NCBI GenBank assembly: GCA_003142615.1
Contig: PLMW01000027.1
Span: 1 to 35,483 of the forward strand
DNA from: Opitutia bacterium
GTDB lineage: Bacteria; Verrucomicrobiota; Verrucomicrobiia; Opitutales; Opitutaceae
DNA length: 35,483 nucleotides
Reading direction: 5' to 3'
The notes beneath the pieces are model-generated. The model was not told the DNA's origin and did no database searches. It saw nothing but the letters and a program-made list of their open reading frames with translations. The position numbers and the translations under genes were made by a program. How positions within the stretch are numbered: the first letter of the stretch is position 1; each line of letters begins with the position of its first letter. Shown piece after piece: positions 10,818-19,456 of the stretch.

Positions 10818-11639
10818 TCAAAGCTGCGCGAGGGCGCGGCGGGCGGCATCGCGCACGGCCTTGTCGTAAGTCTGGCTGCGGCTGACGGCATCGAGGGTGG
10901 AGAAGGCGGCGGGATCCCGGCTGGCGGCGAGGAAGTCGATCATGGTCACCTGGACGAGCGGCGACGGCTCGCGCGGCAGCGAGGCGGTCACGGCCGAGCG
11001 CACGGCCGGCTGGTCGGCGTGCGGATAGAGCGCCTCGAGCGCGGACAGGCGCACGTTCACGCTCGGGTCGAAGGCGAGCGCGCTGAGCAGGTCGCTGACG
11101 GCGCGCTGGTCGCTCGGCTTGAGGTCAAGGGTGGCGAACACGGTCTTAAGGCGTTCGCTGGTCGACTGCTGCTGGTGGAGCGAGTAGGTGACGAGCGGCA
11201 CCATCGAATCGACCTTGCCCTGAAGCTCGGCGATTTTCGCCGCGGTTTCCGGGTCGGCGGCGGGATGAAGATAGCGCGCGCCGACGAGGAGCCCGGCGCC
11301 GAGCGTGAGACAGGCGAGGGCGAACTGGAGGACGGGGCGCGCCGGCAGCAGGGCGGAGAAGAAACGGTCGAGGCGGCTGCGCATGAGGACGAAGGGACTG
11401 CGCGAGTCGGCCTCGCGTTGATGGGTTTCCAGCATGGCGTAAAACTGCGTGCGCAGGCGGGGGCTGGGTTCGACGGGCGGCAGCCGGTCGAGCTTGAGGG
11501 AGATCTCCTGCAGGCCGGCCCATTCGCGCTGGCAGTCGAGGCAGGTCTTGAGATGGTCGCGCACCGCGGCGGTCTCAGCGGAGGTTAGCCGGCCGTCCTG
11601 GTAGTCGAGGAAGCTTTCCTGGATGCGTTGGCAGTTCAT
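10818..11639 (-). CDS. Membrane anti-sigma factor with zinc-finger domain and HEAT-like C-terminus
   Basis: A 273-residue protein directly downstream of the ECF sigma gene. The N-terminus carries the ZAS-type zinc motif H29-x3-C33-x2-C36 (RDHLKTCLDC), with C3 as the likely fourth ligand; such domains hold the cognate sigma factor in the cytoplasm. A single membrane segment lies at residues 102-121 (PVLQFALACLTLGAGLLVGA). The part beyond the membrane begins with a short coiled-coil-like stretch, and residues of about 165-265 show helical repeats resembling HEAT repeats (LLSALAFDPSVNVRLSALEAL and LVQVTMIDFLAASRDPAAFST). That may be the sensory part, which is an inference. The start at 11639 is fixed by the zinc motif. 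Confidence 0.88.
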   Translation of the reverse strand: MNCQRIQESFLDYQDGRLTSAETAAVRDHLKTCLDCQREWAGLQEISLKLDRLPPVEPSPRLRTQFYAMLETHQREADSRSPFVLMRSRLDRFFSALLPARPVLQFALACLTLGAGLLVGARYLHPAADPETAAKIAELQGKVDSMVPLVTYSLHQQQSTSERLKTVFATLDLKPSDQRAVSDLLSALAFDPSVNVRLSALEALYPHADQPAVRSAVTASLPREPSPLVQVTMIDFLAASRDPAAFSTLDAVSRSQTYDKAVRDAARRALAQL

Positions 11640-11648
11640 GGTGGGGAG

Positions 11649-11698
<50 letters not shown>

Positions 11699-11713
11699 AG
11701 GGACGAAACGTCT

Positions 11714-12349
11714 TCAGGCGGCCGGTTCCCGGCTGAGTTTGAAATAGATGTCGCGCAGATCCTTGAGGGCGCGATGCACGCGCACCTTCACGGCGCCGAT
11801 GGAGATGTCGAACAGGCGGGCGATCTCCTCGTATTTGAGGCGTTGAAAGCGCGCGAGCACCAGCAGTTCGCGCTGGGCGGGATCTAGGGCGGCAAGCGCG
11901 GCGTGGAGCCGGGCGGTGTCGTCGGCCGCGACGGCGTGCTCGTCGGCGTGCGGCGCCTGGTCGGGCACGGCGTGGAAATCGTCCGGGTCGGCGGCGATGG
12001 GCGCGATGCTGTTGCGGCGGAAATGGTCGGCAGTGACCTTGCGGGCGAGGTGGTAGATCCAGGCGGAGAACCGGCCCTCGTCACGGTAGGTGTGCCGGTA
12101 TTTGAGGATGCGGTAGAACACGAGTTGGACGAGATCCTCGCTGGTGGTGCGGTCGCCCGTGTGCCGCACGAAAAAGCCGTAGAGTGGGCCGTGGTGGCGT
12201 TCAAAGAGCTCGCCGAGCTTGTCGATCTCGCCCGCGCGCACGGCAATCATGAGTTCGTGGTCAGTGAGGGGGTCCACGGCTGGCGGCGAGGATTCAACCA
12301 CGGGCGTGGACGATTGAACACGTAATTGTGACAGGGAGTCGGCGATCAC
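11714..12349 (-). CDS. ECF RNA polymerase sigma factor
   Basis: About 211 residues if started at the GTG at 12349; the frame is open back to a TTG at 12400, and the exact start is uncertain because no good Shine-Dalgarno is visible. Region 2 covers LFERHHGPLYGFFVRHTGDR, SEDLVQLVFYRILKYRHTYR and FSAWIYHLARKVTADHFRR, which bind core polymerase and the -10 element. Region 4 covers LAALDPAQRELLVLARFQ and LKYEEIARLFDISIGAVKV, the helix-turn-helix for the -35 element. It has a long region 2-4 linker rich in Asp and Ala. It is the first gene of the operon with its anti-sigma factor and a DUF4097-like exported protein, and probably activates its own promoter. Confidence 0.93.
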   Translation of the reverse strand: MIADSLSQLRVQSSTPVVESSPPAVDPLTDHELMIAVRAGEIDKLGELFERHHGPLYGFFVRHTGDRTTSEDLVQLVFYRILKYRHTYRDEGRFSAWIYHLARKVTADHFRRNSIAPIAADPDDFHAVPDQAPHADEHAVAADDTARLHAALAALDPAQRELLVLARFQRLKYEEIARLFDISIGAVKVRVHRALKDLRDIYFKLSREPAA

Positions 12350-12457
12350 AGGCGGAAGGGAACATGGCTGGCTGTGGAGGATAACCCGGCGGCCGGGCAA
12401 AGGTTACTGGAATTCTTTCCTGTTTTATTCCGGCGCATTTCCGGGTAAGTTGGGGCC

Positions 12458-13429
12458 ATGAACCGCCGCACGTTCCTCCTTCGTTCCGCCGGGCTGGCCG
12501 CCGCCGGCCTGTTGTCCCGCTCCCTCCTGCGCGCCCAGCCGGCGGCTCCTTCGGCAGGCTCACCGCCGGCCGCGCCCGCGGGTTCGACTGGCTCACCGCC
12601 GGCCGCCCCTCCCGTCACCGCATTCAAGCCGCTGCGCCGCAACACCGGGGTTTTCACCGGACGCGGCGGCACCATCGGCTGGCTGGCCTCACCCGCGGCG
12701 CTCGTCGTGGTCGACACGCAGTTTCCCGACACGGCCGCGGTATGCCTCGCCGGCCTGCCGGGCCGCGCGGGGCGCCTGCTCGACGCGGTCGTCAACACGC
12801 ACCACCACTACGATCACACCAGCGGCAACCCGGTCTTCAAACCGGCCACCAAAACGATCGTGGCACAGGTGAACGTGCCGAAACTGCAGTTCGCCGCGGC
12901 GGAGAAGAGCGGCGATCTCGACAAACAGGTGTTTGCCGACACGACCTTTGCCGAGGCGTGGCGGCACGATTGCGGCGACGAGGTCGTCACCGCGCAGTAT
13001 TTCGGCCCCGCGCACACGGGCGGCGACGCCGTCATCATGTTCGAGCAGGCCAACGTGGTGCACATGGGCGACCTGGTTTTCAACCGCCTCTATCCGTACA
13101 TCGACCGTCCCGGCGGCGCGAGCGCGCGCGGCTGGGTGAAGCGGCTCGAGGAGGTGCACCAGACGTTCCCGGCCGACGCGATCTACGTCTTCGGCCATGG
13201 CAACCCGAAGTTTGGCGTCACCGGAACGCGCGACGACCTGCTCGTGATGCGCGACCTGCTCAACGCGATGCTTGAACACGTGCAGCAAGGCATCGCCGCG
13301 GGCCGGACGAAAGACCAGATCACAGCGCTCGACAACCTGCCCGGCTTCCCCGACTTCCATGTGCCCGCGCCCAACCGACTGCCAAGCATCCTCGGCACCG
13401 TGTACGACGAACTGACGGCCAAAGGCTAG
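12458..13429 (+). CDS. Tat-exported metallo-beta-lactamase-fold hydrolase
   Basis: A 323-residue protein. The N-terminus NRRTFLLRSAGLAAAGLL is a twin-arginine (Tat) signal, consistent with a metal-loaded enzyme folded before export. A low-complexity Pro/Ala/Gly/Ser linker follows; it is encoded partly by a 17-base direct repeat (12557-12573 and 12590-12606). The beta-lactamase-fold zinc motif is H115-H-H117-Y-D119-H120 (THHHYDHTSGN). Later ligands are the His in GPAHTGGD and the Asp in VVHMGDLVF, with a further His in FGHGNP. The subgroup looks like periplasmic MBL-fold proteins of unknown substrate rather than true beta-lactamases. It faces the phosphatase gene convergently with only three bases between stops. 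Confidence 0.9.
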   Translation: MNRRTFLLRSAGLAAAGLLSRSLLRAQPAAPSAGSPPAAPAGSTGSPPAAPPVTAFKPLRRNTGVFTGRGGTIGWLASPAALVVVDTQFPDTAAVCLAGLPGRAGRLLDAVVNTHHHYDHTSGNPVFKPATKTIVAQVNVPKLQFAAAEKSGDLDKQVFADTTFAEAWRHDCGDEVVTAQYFGPAHTGGDAVIMFEQANVVHMGDLVFNRLYPYIDRPGGASARGWVKRLEEVHQTFPADAIYVFGHGNPKFGVTGTRDDLLVMRDLLNAMLEHVQQGIAAGRTKDQITALDNLPGFPDFHVPAPNRLPSILGTVYDELTAKG

Positions 13430-13432
13430 GCG

Positions 13433-14998
13433 TCAGCGGGCGGGCCCCTGGGTGCCGTTGCCCTCGTCGAAATACTGGACGCCGTTGACCTCGCTCACGT
13501 TCAGGTACTGCTCCCAGGCCCGGCCGTCGCCGAGGTCGCGGCGGGCGGTCAGGCGCTTGATTTCGAAGGAGCGCAGCGGCGGCGCCGCGCCGGCGAGCGC
13601 CTCGCCGAGCACCCGGCCGTCGCGGCGCATCGCCTCGTCCTTGAAACTGAGGATCCAGAGGATGGTGGGGGCGAGATCGGTGTTGGCAGTGGGCAGCGTG
13701 TCGCGCACGCCGGCGCGGAAGTCGGGCCCGGCGGCGACGAGCGTGCTGTGCATGTCGTAAAAGCTCAGGCTGGTGTGGTTGCCGGTTTTTTCAGAGGTGG
13801 ATTTCATGTCGGAGGCCATCAGGCCGGGCGTGCCGGTGGCGCTTCTGTCGTGAGTCCAGTGCAGCGAGACCACGAGGTCGGGCGCCTCCGGTGAGTCGAG
13901 TTGGACTGTCGCGAGCGGGAAGGTGCCTTCGAGCGGAGCGCGGGAAAAGATCACGCCCGTCCAATCCTGTTTTTGCAGGTAGGCGGCGAGGTTGCGACAG
14001 AGCGCGGCGTCGTGATCGCCGACATAGAGCAGGGTGGTGCCACCGTTGCTGATGGTCATGACTTCGCCGGGCTTCAGGCCGCCGGCGACGGCGCGCCGGG
14101 CGTCAAATCCGGCCGCGGCGAGTTCGGCCGCGACGTCGACCTTCCGGTTGATGGTGGAAAACCCGTGATCGGAGACGACGAACACGTCGGTGCTCGCGCG
14201 CAGGCCGCGCCGGTCCAGTTCGGCGAGGACGCGATCGAGAAGGTTGTCGCTGCTTTTGATGGCGGCAAGCGACGCTGTGGAGCCGGGGCCGGTGGCATGC
14301 TGGGTGGAATCGGGCTCGGCCAGCCAGAGGAGCGTGTAGGGTGGCACGCCGTTTTTCCAAAGGGTGCCGATCAGCGCCTGGGTGGTCCAGGCATCACGGG
14401 CGGTTTTGTCGTCCGACTTGGTGGCCGGCGGGAAATCACCGAGCGTCTCGGTGAGAGTGAGTTCCAAGGCGGGCGGTAACGCCGCACCCTGGTACAGGAC
14501 GGGCGAAACGCCGGGCTCATTGGGCCGGCGGGCGCGGTCATGAAGCAGGGCGACCTGCTTGGAGCCGGCAATGACGGTGGCCAGTCCGCGGGCATGGAGA
14601 AACTCGGCAACGGTGGTGGCGCCGAGATAATGGCCGCCGCTGGCCTCATCACCCTTGCGCACGACGGAGGGAATTTCGATGCCGACGCTGTTCTCCGGGT
14701 CGATGCGCGGACGGTAGTCGGTGTTGGCAATCACCAAGCTATGCGCCGGATTCATGCCGGTGGCGATCGCGGTGCCGTTGACCTCGGTGGCGCTGAGATA
14801 GACGGGATGATGGCTGGCGAAAAACACGCCGGTTTGCGCCAGCGCCCAGAGGTGCGGCGTGGTCTGCTCGCCGACGAAATCGGGCCGCATACCGTCCCAG
14901 ACCACGACGACGACATGGCGTTCAGCGGGATTGTCGGTGGCGACCGCCGGCGTCGCGGCGGCCAGCGCGAGGCTTAGCCACAAGAAAAGGCGTTGCAT
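13433..14998 (-). CDS. Exported alkaline-phosphatase-superfamily enzyme (nucleotide pyrophosphatase/phosphodiesterase-like)
   Basis: A 521-residue protein with a signal peptide (MQRLFLWLSLALAAATPAVA). D35 in VVVVWDGMRPDF is the first metal ligand. HPVYLSATEVNGTAIATGMNP fits the nucleophile region of NPP-type enzymes, with T71 as the likely nucleophile and N74 following. LLWLAEPDSTQHATGPGS carries Asp and His ligands, and VFVVSDHGFSTINRKVD the Asp-His pair. A late GNHTSLSFYDMHSTLVAAGPDF gives the last His. These enzymes hydrolyse phosphodiester or phosphate-ester bonds in the periplasm. The substrate cannot be decided here. The gene is divergent from the Gfo/Idh/MocA gene across a 243-base gap. 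Confidence 0.93.
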   Translation of the reverse strand: MQRLFLWLSLALAAATPAVATDNPAERHVVVVVWDGMRPDFVGEQTTPHLWALAQTGVFFASHHPVYLSATEVNGTAIATGMNPAHSLVIANTDYRPRIDPENSVGIEIPSVVRKGDEASGGHYLGATTVAEFLHARGLATVIAGSKQVALLHDRARRPNEPGVSPVLYQGAALPPALELTLTETLGDFPPATKSDDKTARDAWTTQALIGTLWKNGVPPYTLLWLAEPDSTQHATGPGSTASLAAIKSSDNLLDRVLAELDRRGLRASTDVFVVSDHGFSTINRKVDVAAELAAAGFDARRAVAGGLKPGEVMTISNGGTTLLYVGDHDAALCRNLAAYLQKQDWTGVIFSRAPLEGTFPLATVQLDSPEAPDLVVSLHWTHDRSATGTPGLMASDMKSTSEKTGNHTSLSFYDMHSTLVAAGPDFRAGVRDTLPTANTDLAPTILWILSFKDEAMRRDGRVLGEALAGAAPPLRSFEIKRLTARRDLGDGRAWEQYLNVSEVNGVQYFDEGNGTQGPAR

Positions 14999-15241
14999 GC
15001 GGGGATCCTTGTAAGTTGGCGGAAAGAACGGCCGGACATGGGATGATCACATTCAGGCGGATTGCCGCGCGCTTGTCCAAAAGAAGCGCACGCGGCGATT
15101 CTGCGGCAGGTGGGTGACAACCGGGTGGCGACCGGGCAAAAAACCTGCGCCAAATGGCGTGCGGAGGAAGGGAAGTGATCACCGGCGTTGAATCCCGCCG
15201 CGTTTCCGGCATAATAATCGAAACATTTCCAGCTTTTCCTT
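14999..15241. promoter_or_regulatory. 243-base divergent intergenic region
   Basis: This gap must hold promoters for the leftward phosphatase gene and the rightward oxidoreductase gene. I see an imperfect G+C-rich hairpin (15064-15074 with about 15083-15095, GCCGCGCGCTT against AAGCGCACGCGGC) and an A+T-rich stretch at 15209-15231 (around ATAATAATCG) close to the oxidoreductase start that could contain a -10 element. No clear -35 partner or operator stands out. Confidence 0.35.
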
Positions 15242-16297
15242 ATGACTCGATTACGCTGGGGCATCCTGGGCACCGGGCGCATCGCCGGCATTTTCTCGCG
15301 CGGCATCATCGCATCGCAAAGCGGTCAACTGGCGGCCGTCGGCAGCCGGACGCAGGCGTCGGCCGACCGTTTCGCCCGCGAATTCAGTGTGCCGCGGGCG
15401 CACGGCTCCTACGAGTCGTTGCTCGCGGACCGCGAGGTGCAGGCGGTGTATATCGGTTTGCCGCACCCCCTGCATGCCGAATGGACCATCCGCGCGGCGC
15501 GGGCGGGCAAGCACATCCTCTGCGAAAAACCGCTCACCATGAACCGCGCCGAGGCGGCGACCGTGGCCGGGGCGGCGCACGATCACGGCGTGCTGCTCAT
15601 GGAGGCGTTCATGTACCGCTGCCACCCGCAGACGGCGAAGATTGTTGAACTCGTGGGCAGTGGCGCCCTCGGTCGCGTCGGTCTCGTGCAGGCGTCATTC
15701 AGCTTTCAAAGGGACTTCAATCCGGAAGTCCGCCTCTGGAGCAAGGCCCTCGGCGGCGGGAGCATTCTCGATGTCGGCTGCTATCCGGTGTCGTTCGCGC
15801 GGCTGATGGCCGGCGCGGCGGACGGGCGGCCCTTCGCCGATCCGGTGACTGTCACCGGCGCGGGCCACCTCCACCCGCAGGCCGGCGTCGATGTCTACGC
15901 CGCGGCCACGCTGAAGTTCGCCAACGGCGTCGTCGCGCAGGTGGCGTGCGGGACCGGGTTGGTGCAGGACAGTTCCGCGCGCATCTACGGCACCGAGGGC
16001 TGGCTGCACGTGCCGGTGCCGTGGGTGCTGAGCTTCGACGGCGGCACCTCGAAGATCTTTCTCCACCGGAAGGGCGGCGCGGCGCCCGAGGAGATCCTGA
16101 TCGCGGCAGGCCCGCTGTATGGGATCGAGGCCGACGCGTTTGCCGCGGCGCTCGCGGCCGGGCGGCGCGAGGTGCCGCAGATGACGGTGGCCGATACGCT
16201 GGGCAACATGGCCGCGCTCGACCAGTGGCGCGCGGCGCTCGGCCTCGTCTACGACGCCGACCTGCCTCACCCCGCAGCCGCCTTGCGCTCGCGATAA
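15242..16297 (+). CDS. Gfo/Idh/MocA family NAD(P)-dependent oxidoreductase
   Basis: A 351-residue protein. The Rossmann nucleotide-binding motif is at the very N-terminus (WGILGTGRIAG, G7-x2-G10-x-G12). The family EKP motif is HILCEKPLTMN with catalytic-type K96, followed by LLMEAFMYRCHPQT. The C-terminal substrate-binding domain contains LGGGSILDVGCYPVSFARLM, where the DxxxY/H region usually provides catalytic residues. It most resembles the dihydrodiol/D-xylose dehydrogenase subgroup with the MEAFMYRxHP signature. It is expected to be cytoplasmic and to oxidise or reduce a sugar or polyol. No sugar transporter or hydrolase adjoins it, so the substrate cannot be inferred. Confidence 0.94.
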   Translation: MTRLRWGILGTGRIAGIFSRGIIASQSGQLAAVGSRTQASADRFAREFSVPRAHGSYESLLADREVQAVYIGLPHPLHAEWTIRAARAGKHILCEKPLTMNRAEAATVAGAAHDHGVLLMEAFMYRCHPQTAKIVELVGSGALGRVGLVQASFSFQRDFNPEVRLWSKALGGGSILDVGCYPVSFARLMAGAADGRPFADPVTVTGAGHLHPQAGVDVYAAATLKFANGVVAQVACGTGLVQDSSARIYGTEGWLHVPVPWVLSFDGGTSKIFLHRKGGAAPEEILIAAGPLYGIEADAFAAALAAGRREVPQMTVADTLGNMAALDQWRAALGLVYDADLPHPAAALRSR

Positions 16298-16318
16298 TTC
16301 AATCCTCTGGCCCACGAA

Positions 16319-16345
16319 GCAATGTCAACTAATAGTTGACATTGC
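16319..16345. promoter_or_regulatory. Isolated perfect 27-bp palindrome, operator-like
   Basis: Arms 16319-16331 (GCAATGTCAACTA) and 16333-16345 (TAGTTGACATTGC) are perfectly complementary around one central A. The symmetry, length and A+T content look like a dimer-binding operator (ArsR, PadR or TetR style) more than a rho-independent terminator, because no T-run follows on either strand. It lies between two convergent genes where no gene begins. It may be left over from a lost regulator gene, or act as a bidirectional terminator. Confidence 0.75.
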
Positions 16346-16400
16346 GTCTGGCGGCGGACTGCCAAACAACCTGGTCAGATCCCTGCGTGATGGATCCGGT

Positions 16401-16778
16401 CTAGGCCGGCCGTTCGAGGTAGTGCTTCAGAGCCGCGAGCATTTCTTTCCAGCAATGCCGGCGCTCCGCGACCATCTTCGCGTCGGCCAGCCGGGTGTGG
16501 TCCACGGCGACGGCACACCGGCCGCGACCTCTGGTGGTGATCACCACCTCGATGTCCGAACCGTCGTCGTGACAGGTGAGTCGCACAGATTTTGGCGCGG
16601 CGGCCTGGCGGATGGTGAGCTTCACGCCGGACAGCCAGCGCGCGCGGCGGCGGGCGTCGGTCCACGCGGCGAAGGCCGCGGCTGCGGGGGCGGCGATCGT
16701 CTTGCTGGCGCTGACGGCAAACCCGCCGGCTCGTTGATTCAACTCACGGCGGCCGGCGGCAGGGATTGAACGCTTCAT
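16401..16778 (-). CDS. SRPBCC/AHSA1-like protein, probably missing its N-terminal domain
   Basis: A 125-residue protein if started at the ATG at 16778 (MKRSIPAAGRREL). The sequence from FAVSASKTIAAPAAAAFAAW through RRRARWLSGVKLTIRQA, KSVRLTCHDDGSDIEVVIT and CAVAVDHTRLADAKMVAERR to WKEMLAALKHYLE is a complete small SRPBCC (START-like) domain. In related proteins I remember, this domain often follows an N-terminal DUF4287-type helical domain of about 70 residues; here only a short Arg-rich leader precedes it, so the gene may be N-terminally truncated. Such proteins bind hydrophobic ligands or assist proteins, and are often near ArsR regulators. None is present, though an orphan palindrome lies 56 bases past the stop codon. 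Function unknown. Confidence 0.72.
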   Translation of the reverse strand: MKRSIPAAGRRELNQRAGGFAVSASKTIAAPAAAAFAAWTDARRRARWLSGVKLTIRQAAAPKSVRLTCHDDGSDIEVVITTRGRGRCAVAVDHTRLADAKMVAERRHCWKEMLAALKHYLERPA

Positions 16779-16944
16779 AATCCGGCATGCTAAAACCTCC
16801 ACGGCCCAGGGCGAAGCCGAAATTCAGCGGCGCGTCCCTCCGGGGACCGACGCAAAGGACCCTGAGCGGACGGCGGGTTCCTGTGCGTGCGGAATGGACT
16901 TTGGCGTTGTTTTCGGGGGTGTTCGGGTGGATATTCTGCCCCCC

Positions 16945-17883
16945 ATGCCCCCGACCGTTCCTGCCGCGTTCCGCCGCCTTTTCAGCGAGATCGGAACCGT
17001 CGACGCCGTCGGCGTCGAAGAGCGGGTCGCCAAATACACCACGCGCAGCATCAAGAAGCGGGCGAAACTGTTCGGCCTGAAGCTCGCGGTGTCCATGCTC
17101 GACCTCACCACGCTGGAGGGCAAGGACACGCCGGGCAAGGTGGAGTCGCTCTGCCGCAAGGCCGTCCGCCCGCACGACGACCCCGGCATCCCGCCGGTCG
17201 CGGCCGTCTGCGTCTATCCGGCGATGGTGCGGCCCGCGCGCCGCGCGCTCGGCGCTGCCGCGCCGGTCCGGATCGCCTCGGTCGCCACCGCGTTCCCGTC
17301 CGGCCAGATGCCGCTCAAGACCCGCCTGGCCGAGGTGCGCACGGCCGTGGCCGACGGCGCCGACGAGATCGACATGGTGATCAACCGCGGCGCGTTTCTG
17401 GCCGGCGAGTTCGCGCGTGTGCAGGACGAGATCGCCGCCGTGCTCGCGGCGTGCGGCGACGCCCCGCTCAAGGTCATCCTCGAGACCAGCGAGCTCGAGA
17501 CCTACGACAACATCCGCGCCGCCTCCTTCCTCGCCATGCGGGTGCTCCGGGCCGGCGATTTCATCAAGACCAGCACGGGCAAGACCGCCGCCAACGCCAC
17601 GCTCGGCAACAACCAGGTGATGCTCGAGGCCATCCGCGACTTCTACCTCGAGACCGGCACGCCCGTCGGCATGAAACCCGCGGGCGGCATCCGCACTGCC
17701 AAGCAGGCCCTGCAGTTTCTCGTCGCGGTCAAGGAGACGCTGGGCGACGCGTGGCTCACCAACGCGCGCTACCGCTTCGGCGCCAGCTCGCTTCTCAACG
17801 ACCTGCTGCGCCAGATCGAAAAGGAAAGGACCGGCGCCTACCAGGCCCCGTACTATTTCAGCGAGGCCGCCGAGAGCTACTGA
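16945..17883 (+). CDS. deoC: Deoxyribose-phosphate aldolase
   Basis: A 312-residue class I aldolase of the longer DeoC subfamily, starting at the ATG at 16945 (MPPTVPAAF). It splits 2-deoxyribose-5-phosphate into glyceraldehyde-3-phosphate and acetaldehyde. The Schiff-base lysine is K208 in DFIKTSTGKT, the second active-site lysine is K244 in GMKPAGGIRT, and D143 in DEIDMVIN is the proton-relay Asp. AAVCVYPAMV and the C-terminal RFGASSLLNDLLRQ are also typical. Downstream, 46 bases away and on the same strand, lie two aldehyde dehydrogenase genes that could oxidise the acetaldehyde, so this looks like a deoxynucleoside/deoxyribose catabolic operon. Confidence 0.96.
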   Translation: MPPTVPAAFRRLFSEIGTVDAVGVEERVAKYTTRSIKKRAKLFGLKLAVSMLDLTTLEGKDTPGKVESLCRKAVRPHDDPGIPPVAAVCVYPAMVRPARRALGAAAPVRIASVATAFPSGQMPLKTRLAEVRTAVADGADEIDMVINRGAFLAGEFARVQDEIAAVLAACGDAPLKVILETSELETYDNIRAASFLAMRVLRAGDFIKTSTGKTAANATLGNNQVMLEAIRDFYLETGTPVGMKPAGGIRTAKQALQFLVAVKETLGDAWLTNARYRFGASSLLNDLLRQIEKERTGAYQAPYYFSEAAESY

Positions 17884-17929
17884 CCCGGAGGACAGAGGTC
17901 AGAACACAAAGACAGAAAGGAATTTCGTC

Positions 17930-19444
17930 ATGCCGACTCTCCAAGAAAAGAAACCTGCGCGCCCCATCCGGCGTTCCCACGTCCGGCCTTTGCGCGAGCT
18001 CATCTTCGGCGACCTCTGGGAATACGATCCCGCGCCGGAGACGGCCGATCCCAAGCTGAAGCCGCGCTACGACCTCTTCATCGGCGGCCGGTTCGTACTG
18101 CCCGCGACCGGCAAATATTTCGATTCCATCAACCCCGCCAACGAGCAGAAGCTGGCGGAGCTGGCCCTGGGGGGAGCGGCCGACGTCGACGCCGCCTACC
18201 AGGCCGCCGCGCGCGCCTTCGACTCCGGCTGGGGCCGGATGCCCGGCCGGGAGCGCGGCAAGTTCCTCTATCGGGTCGCCCGGCTGCTGCAGGACCGCGC
18301 GCGCGAATTCGCGGTCGCGGAGACGATGGACAACGGGAAGCCGATTAAAGAAACGCGCGACTTCGACGTGCCGATGGCGGCGGCGCACTTCTTCTACCAC
18401 GCGGGCTGGGCCGACAAGCTGGATTATGTGGCGCCGGGCCGCCGGATGGCGCCGCTCGGCGTGGTGGGACAGGTGATCCCGTGGAATTTCCCGCTGCTCA
18501 TGCTGTCGTGGAAAATCGCGCCGGCCCTGGCGGTGGGCAACTGCGTCGTCATCAAGCCTGCGACGAACACCTCCATCACCGCCGTCAAGCTCGCGGAGAT
18601 CTTCCAGGACGCCGGCCTGCCGCCCGGCGTGGTCAACGTCATCACCGGGCCCGGCGCCACCGGCGGGATCCTCATGGCGCATCCGGCCGCCGCCAAGATC
18701 GCCTTCACCGGCTCGACCGAGGTCGGCAAGGTCATCATGCGCTCGGTGGCGGGCAGCGACAAACGGATGACGATGGAGCTCGGCGGCAAGGCCGCCAACA
18801 TCGTCTTCGACGACGCGCCGATCGACCAGGCGGTCGAGGGCATCGTCAACGGCATCTTTTTCAACCAGGGCCAGGTCTGCTGCGCGGGGTCCCGGCTCCT
18901 CGTGCACGAACCGGTGGCCGGCCTCGTCGTGGCCAAGCTCAAGCAGCGGCTGCGCGTCCTGCGCGTGGGCGACCCGCTGGACAAGAACACGGATGTCGGC
19001 GCCATCGTGTCCCGGGCCCAGCTCGAAACCATCCAGCGCTACCTGGATATCGGGGTGAAGGAAGGGGCCGAGATGTGGCAGCCGCCATGCCGCCTGCCGC
19101 CCAAGGGGTTTTTCATGCCGCCGACGATCTTCACCGGCGTCACCCAGAGCCACCGCATCGCCCGCGAGGAAATCTTCGGACCGGTCCTCAGCATCCTCAC
19201 TTTCCGCACGATCGACGAGGCGATCGAAAAGGCCAACAACACGGCCTACGGCCTCAGCGCCGGCGTCTGGACCGACAAGGGTTCGCGCATCCTGAAGATG
19301 TCCACCGAGCTCAAGGCCGGCGTCGTCTGGGCCAACACCTTCAACAAGTTCGATCCGGCGTCGCCCTTCGGCGGCTACAAGGAGTCGGGCTTCGGCCGCG
19401 AGGGCGGCCGCCAGGGACTGCTGGATTACGGCAAACTCATTTGA
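17930..19444 (+). CDS. Aldehyde dehydrogenase, full catalytic subunit (ALDH16-like cluster)
   Basis: A 504-residue NAD(P)-dependent aldehyde dehydrogenase with GAAAGGA about 8 bases before its ATG. The general base is E283 in TMELGGKAAN and the catalytic nucleophile is C317 in NQGQVCCAGS, with another Cys next to it. IPWNFPLLMLSWKIAPALAVG is the cofactor-binding segment with the conserved Asn, and GVWTDKGSRIL plus the SPFGGYKESGFGREGG closing motif are intact. An N-terminal extension of about 35 residues (RPIRRSHVRPLRELIFGDLWEY) precedes the usual ALDH start and resembles bacterial ALDH16-type proteins. It is followed 12 bases later by a half-length ALDH lacking the catalytic domain. The likely role is oxidation of acetaldehyde or a related aldehyde made by DeoC. 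Confidence 0.95.
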   Translation: MPTLQEKKPARPIRRSHVRPLRELIFGDLWEYDPAPETADPKLKPRYDLFIGGRFVLPATGKYFDSINPANEQKLAELALGGAADVDAAYQAAARAFDSGWGRMPGRERGKFLYRVARLLQDRAREFAVAETMDNGKPIKETRDFDVPMAAAHFFYHAGWADKLDYVAPGRRMAPLGVVGQVIPWNFPLLMLSWKIAPALAVGNCVVIKPATNTSITAVKLAEIFQDAGLPPGVVNVITGPGATGGILMAHPAAAKIAFTGSTEVGKVIMRSVAGSDKRMTMELGGKAANIVFDDAPIDQAVEGIVNGIFFNQGQVCCAGSRLLVHEPVAGLVVAKLKQRLRVLRVGDPLDKNTDVGAIVSRAQLETIQRYLDIGVKEGAEMWQPPCRLPPKGFFMPPTIFTGVTQSHRIAREEIFGPVLSILTFRTIDEAIEKANNTAYGLSAGVWTDKGSRILKMSTELKAGVVWANTFNKFDPASPFGGYKESGFGREGGRQGLLDYGKLI

Positions 19445-19456
19445 GGGAACACCGCC

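Noticed and set aside
12557-12606. 17-base direct repeat in the metallo-beta-lactamase-fold gene as a mobile element
   Set aside because: It encodes a repeated Gly-Ser-Pro-Pro-Ala-Ala linker and is better explained by local duplication in a flexible region.
12458-13429. Antibiotic-resistance beta-lactamase
   Set aside because: The zinc motif marks only the fold; the Tat leader and motif spacing fit environmental MBL-fold hydrolases, and no evidence points to beta-lactam hydrolysis.
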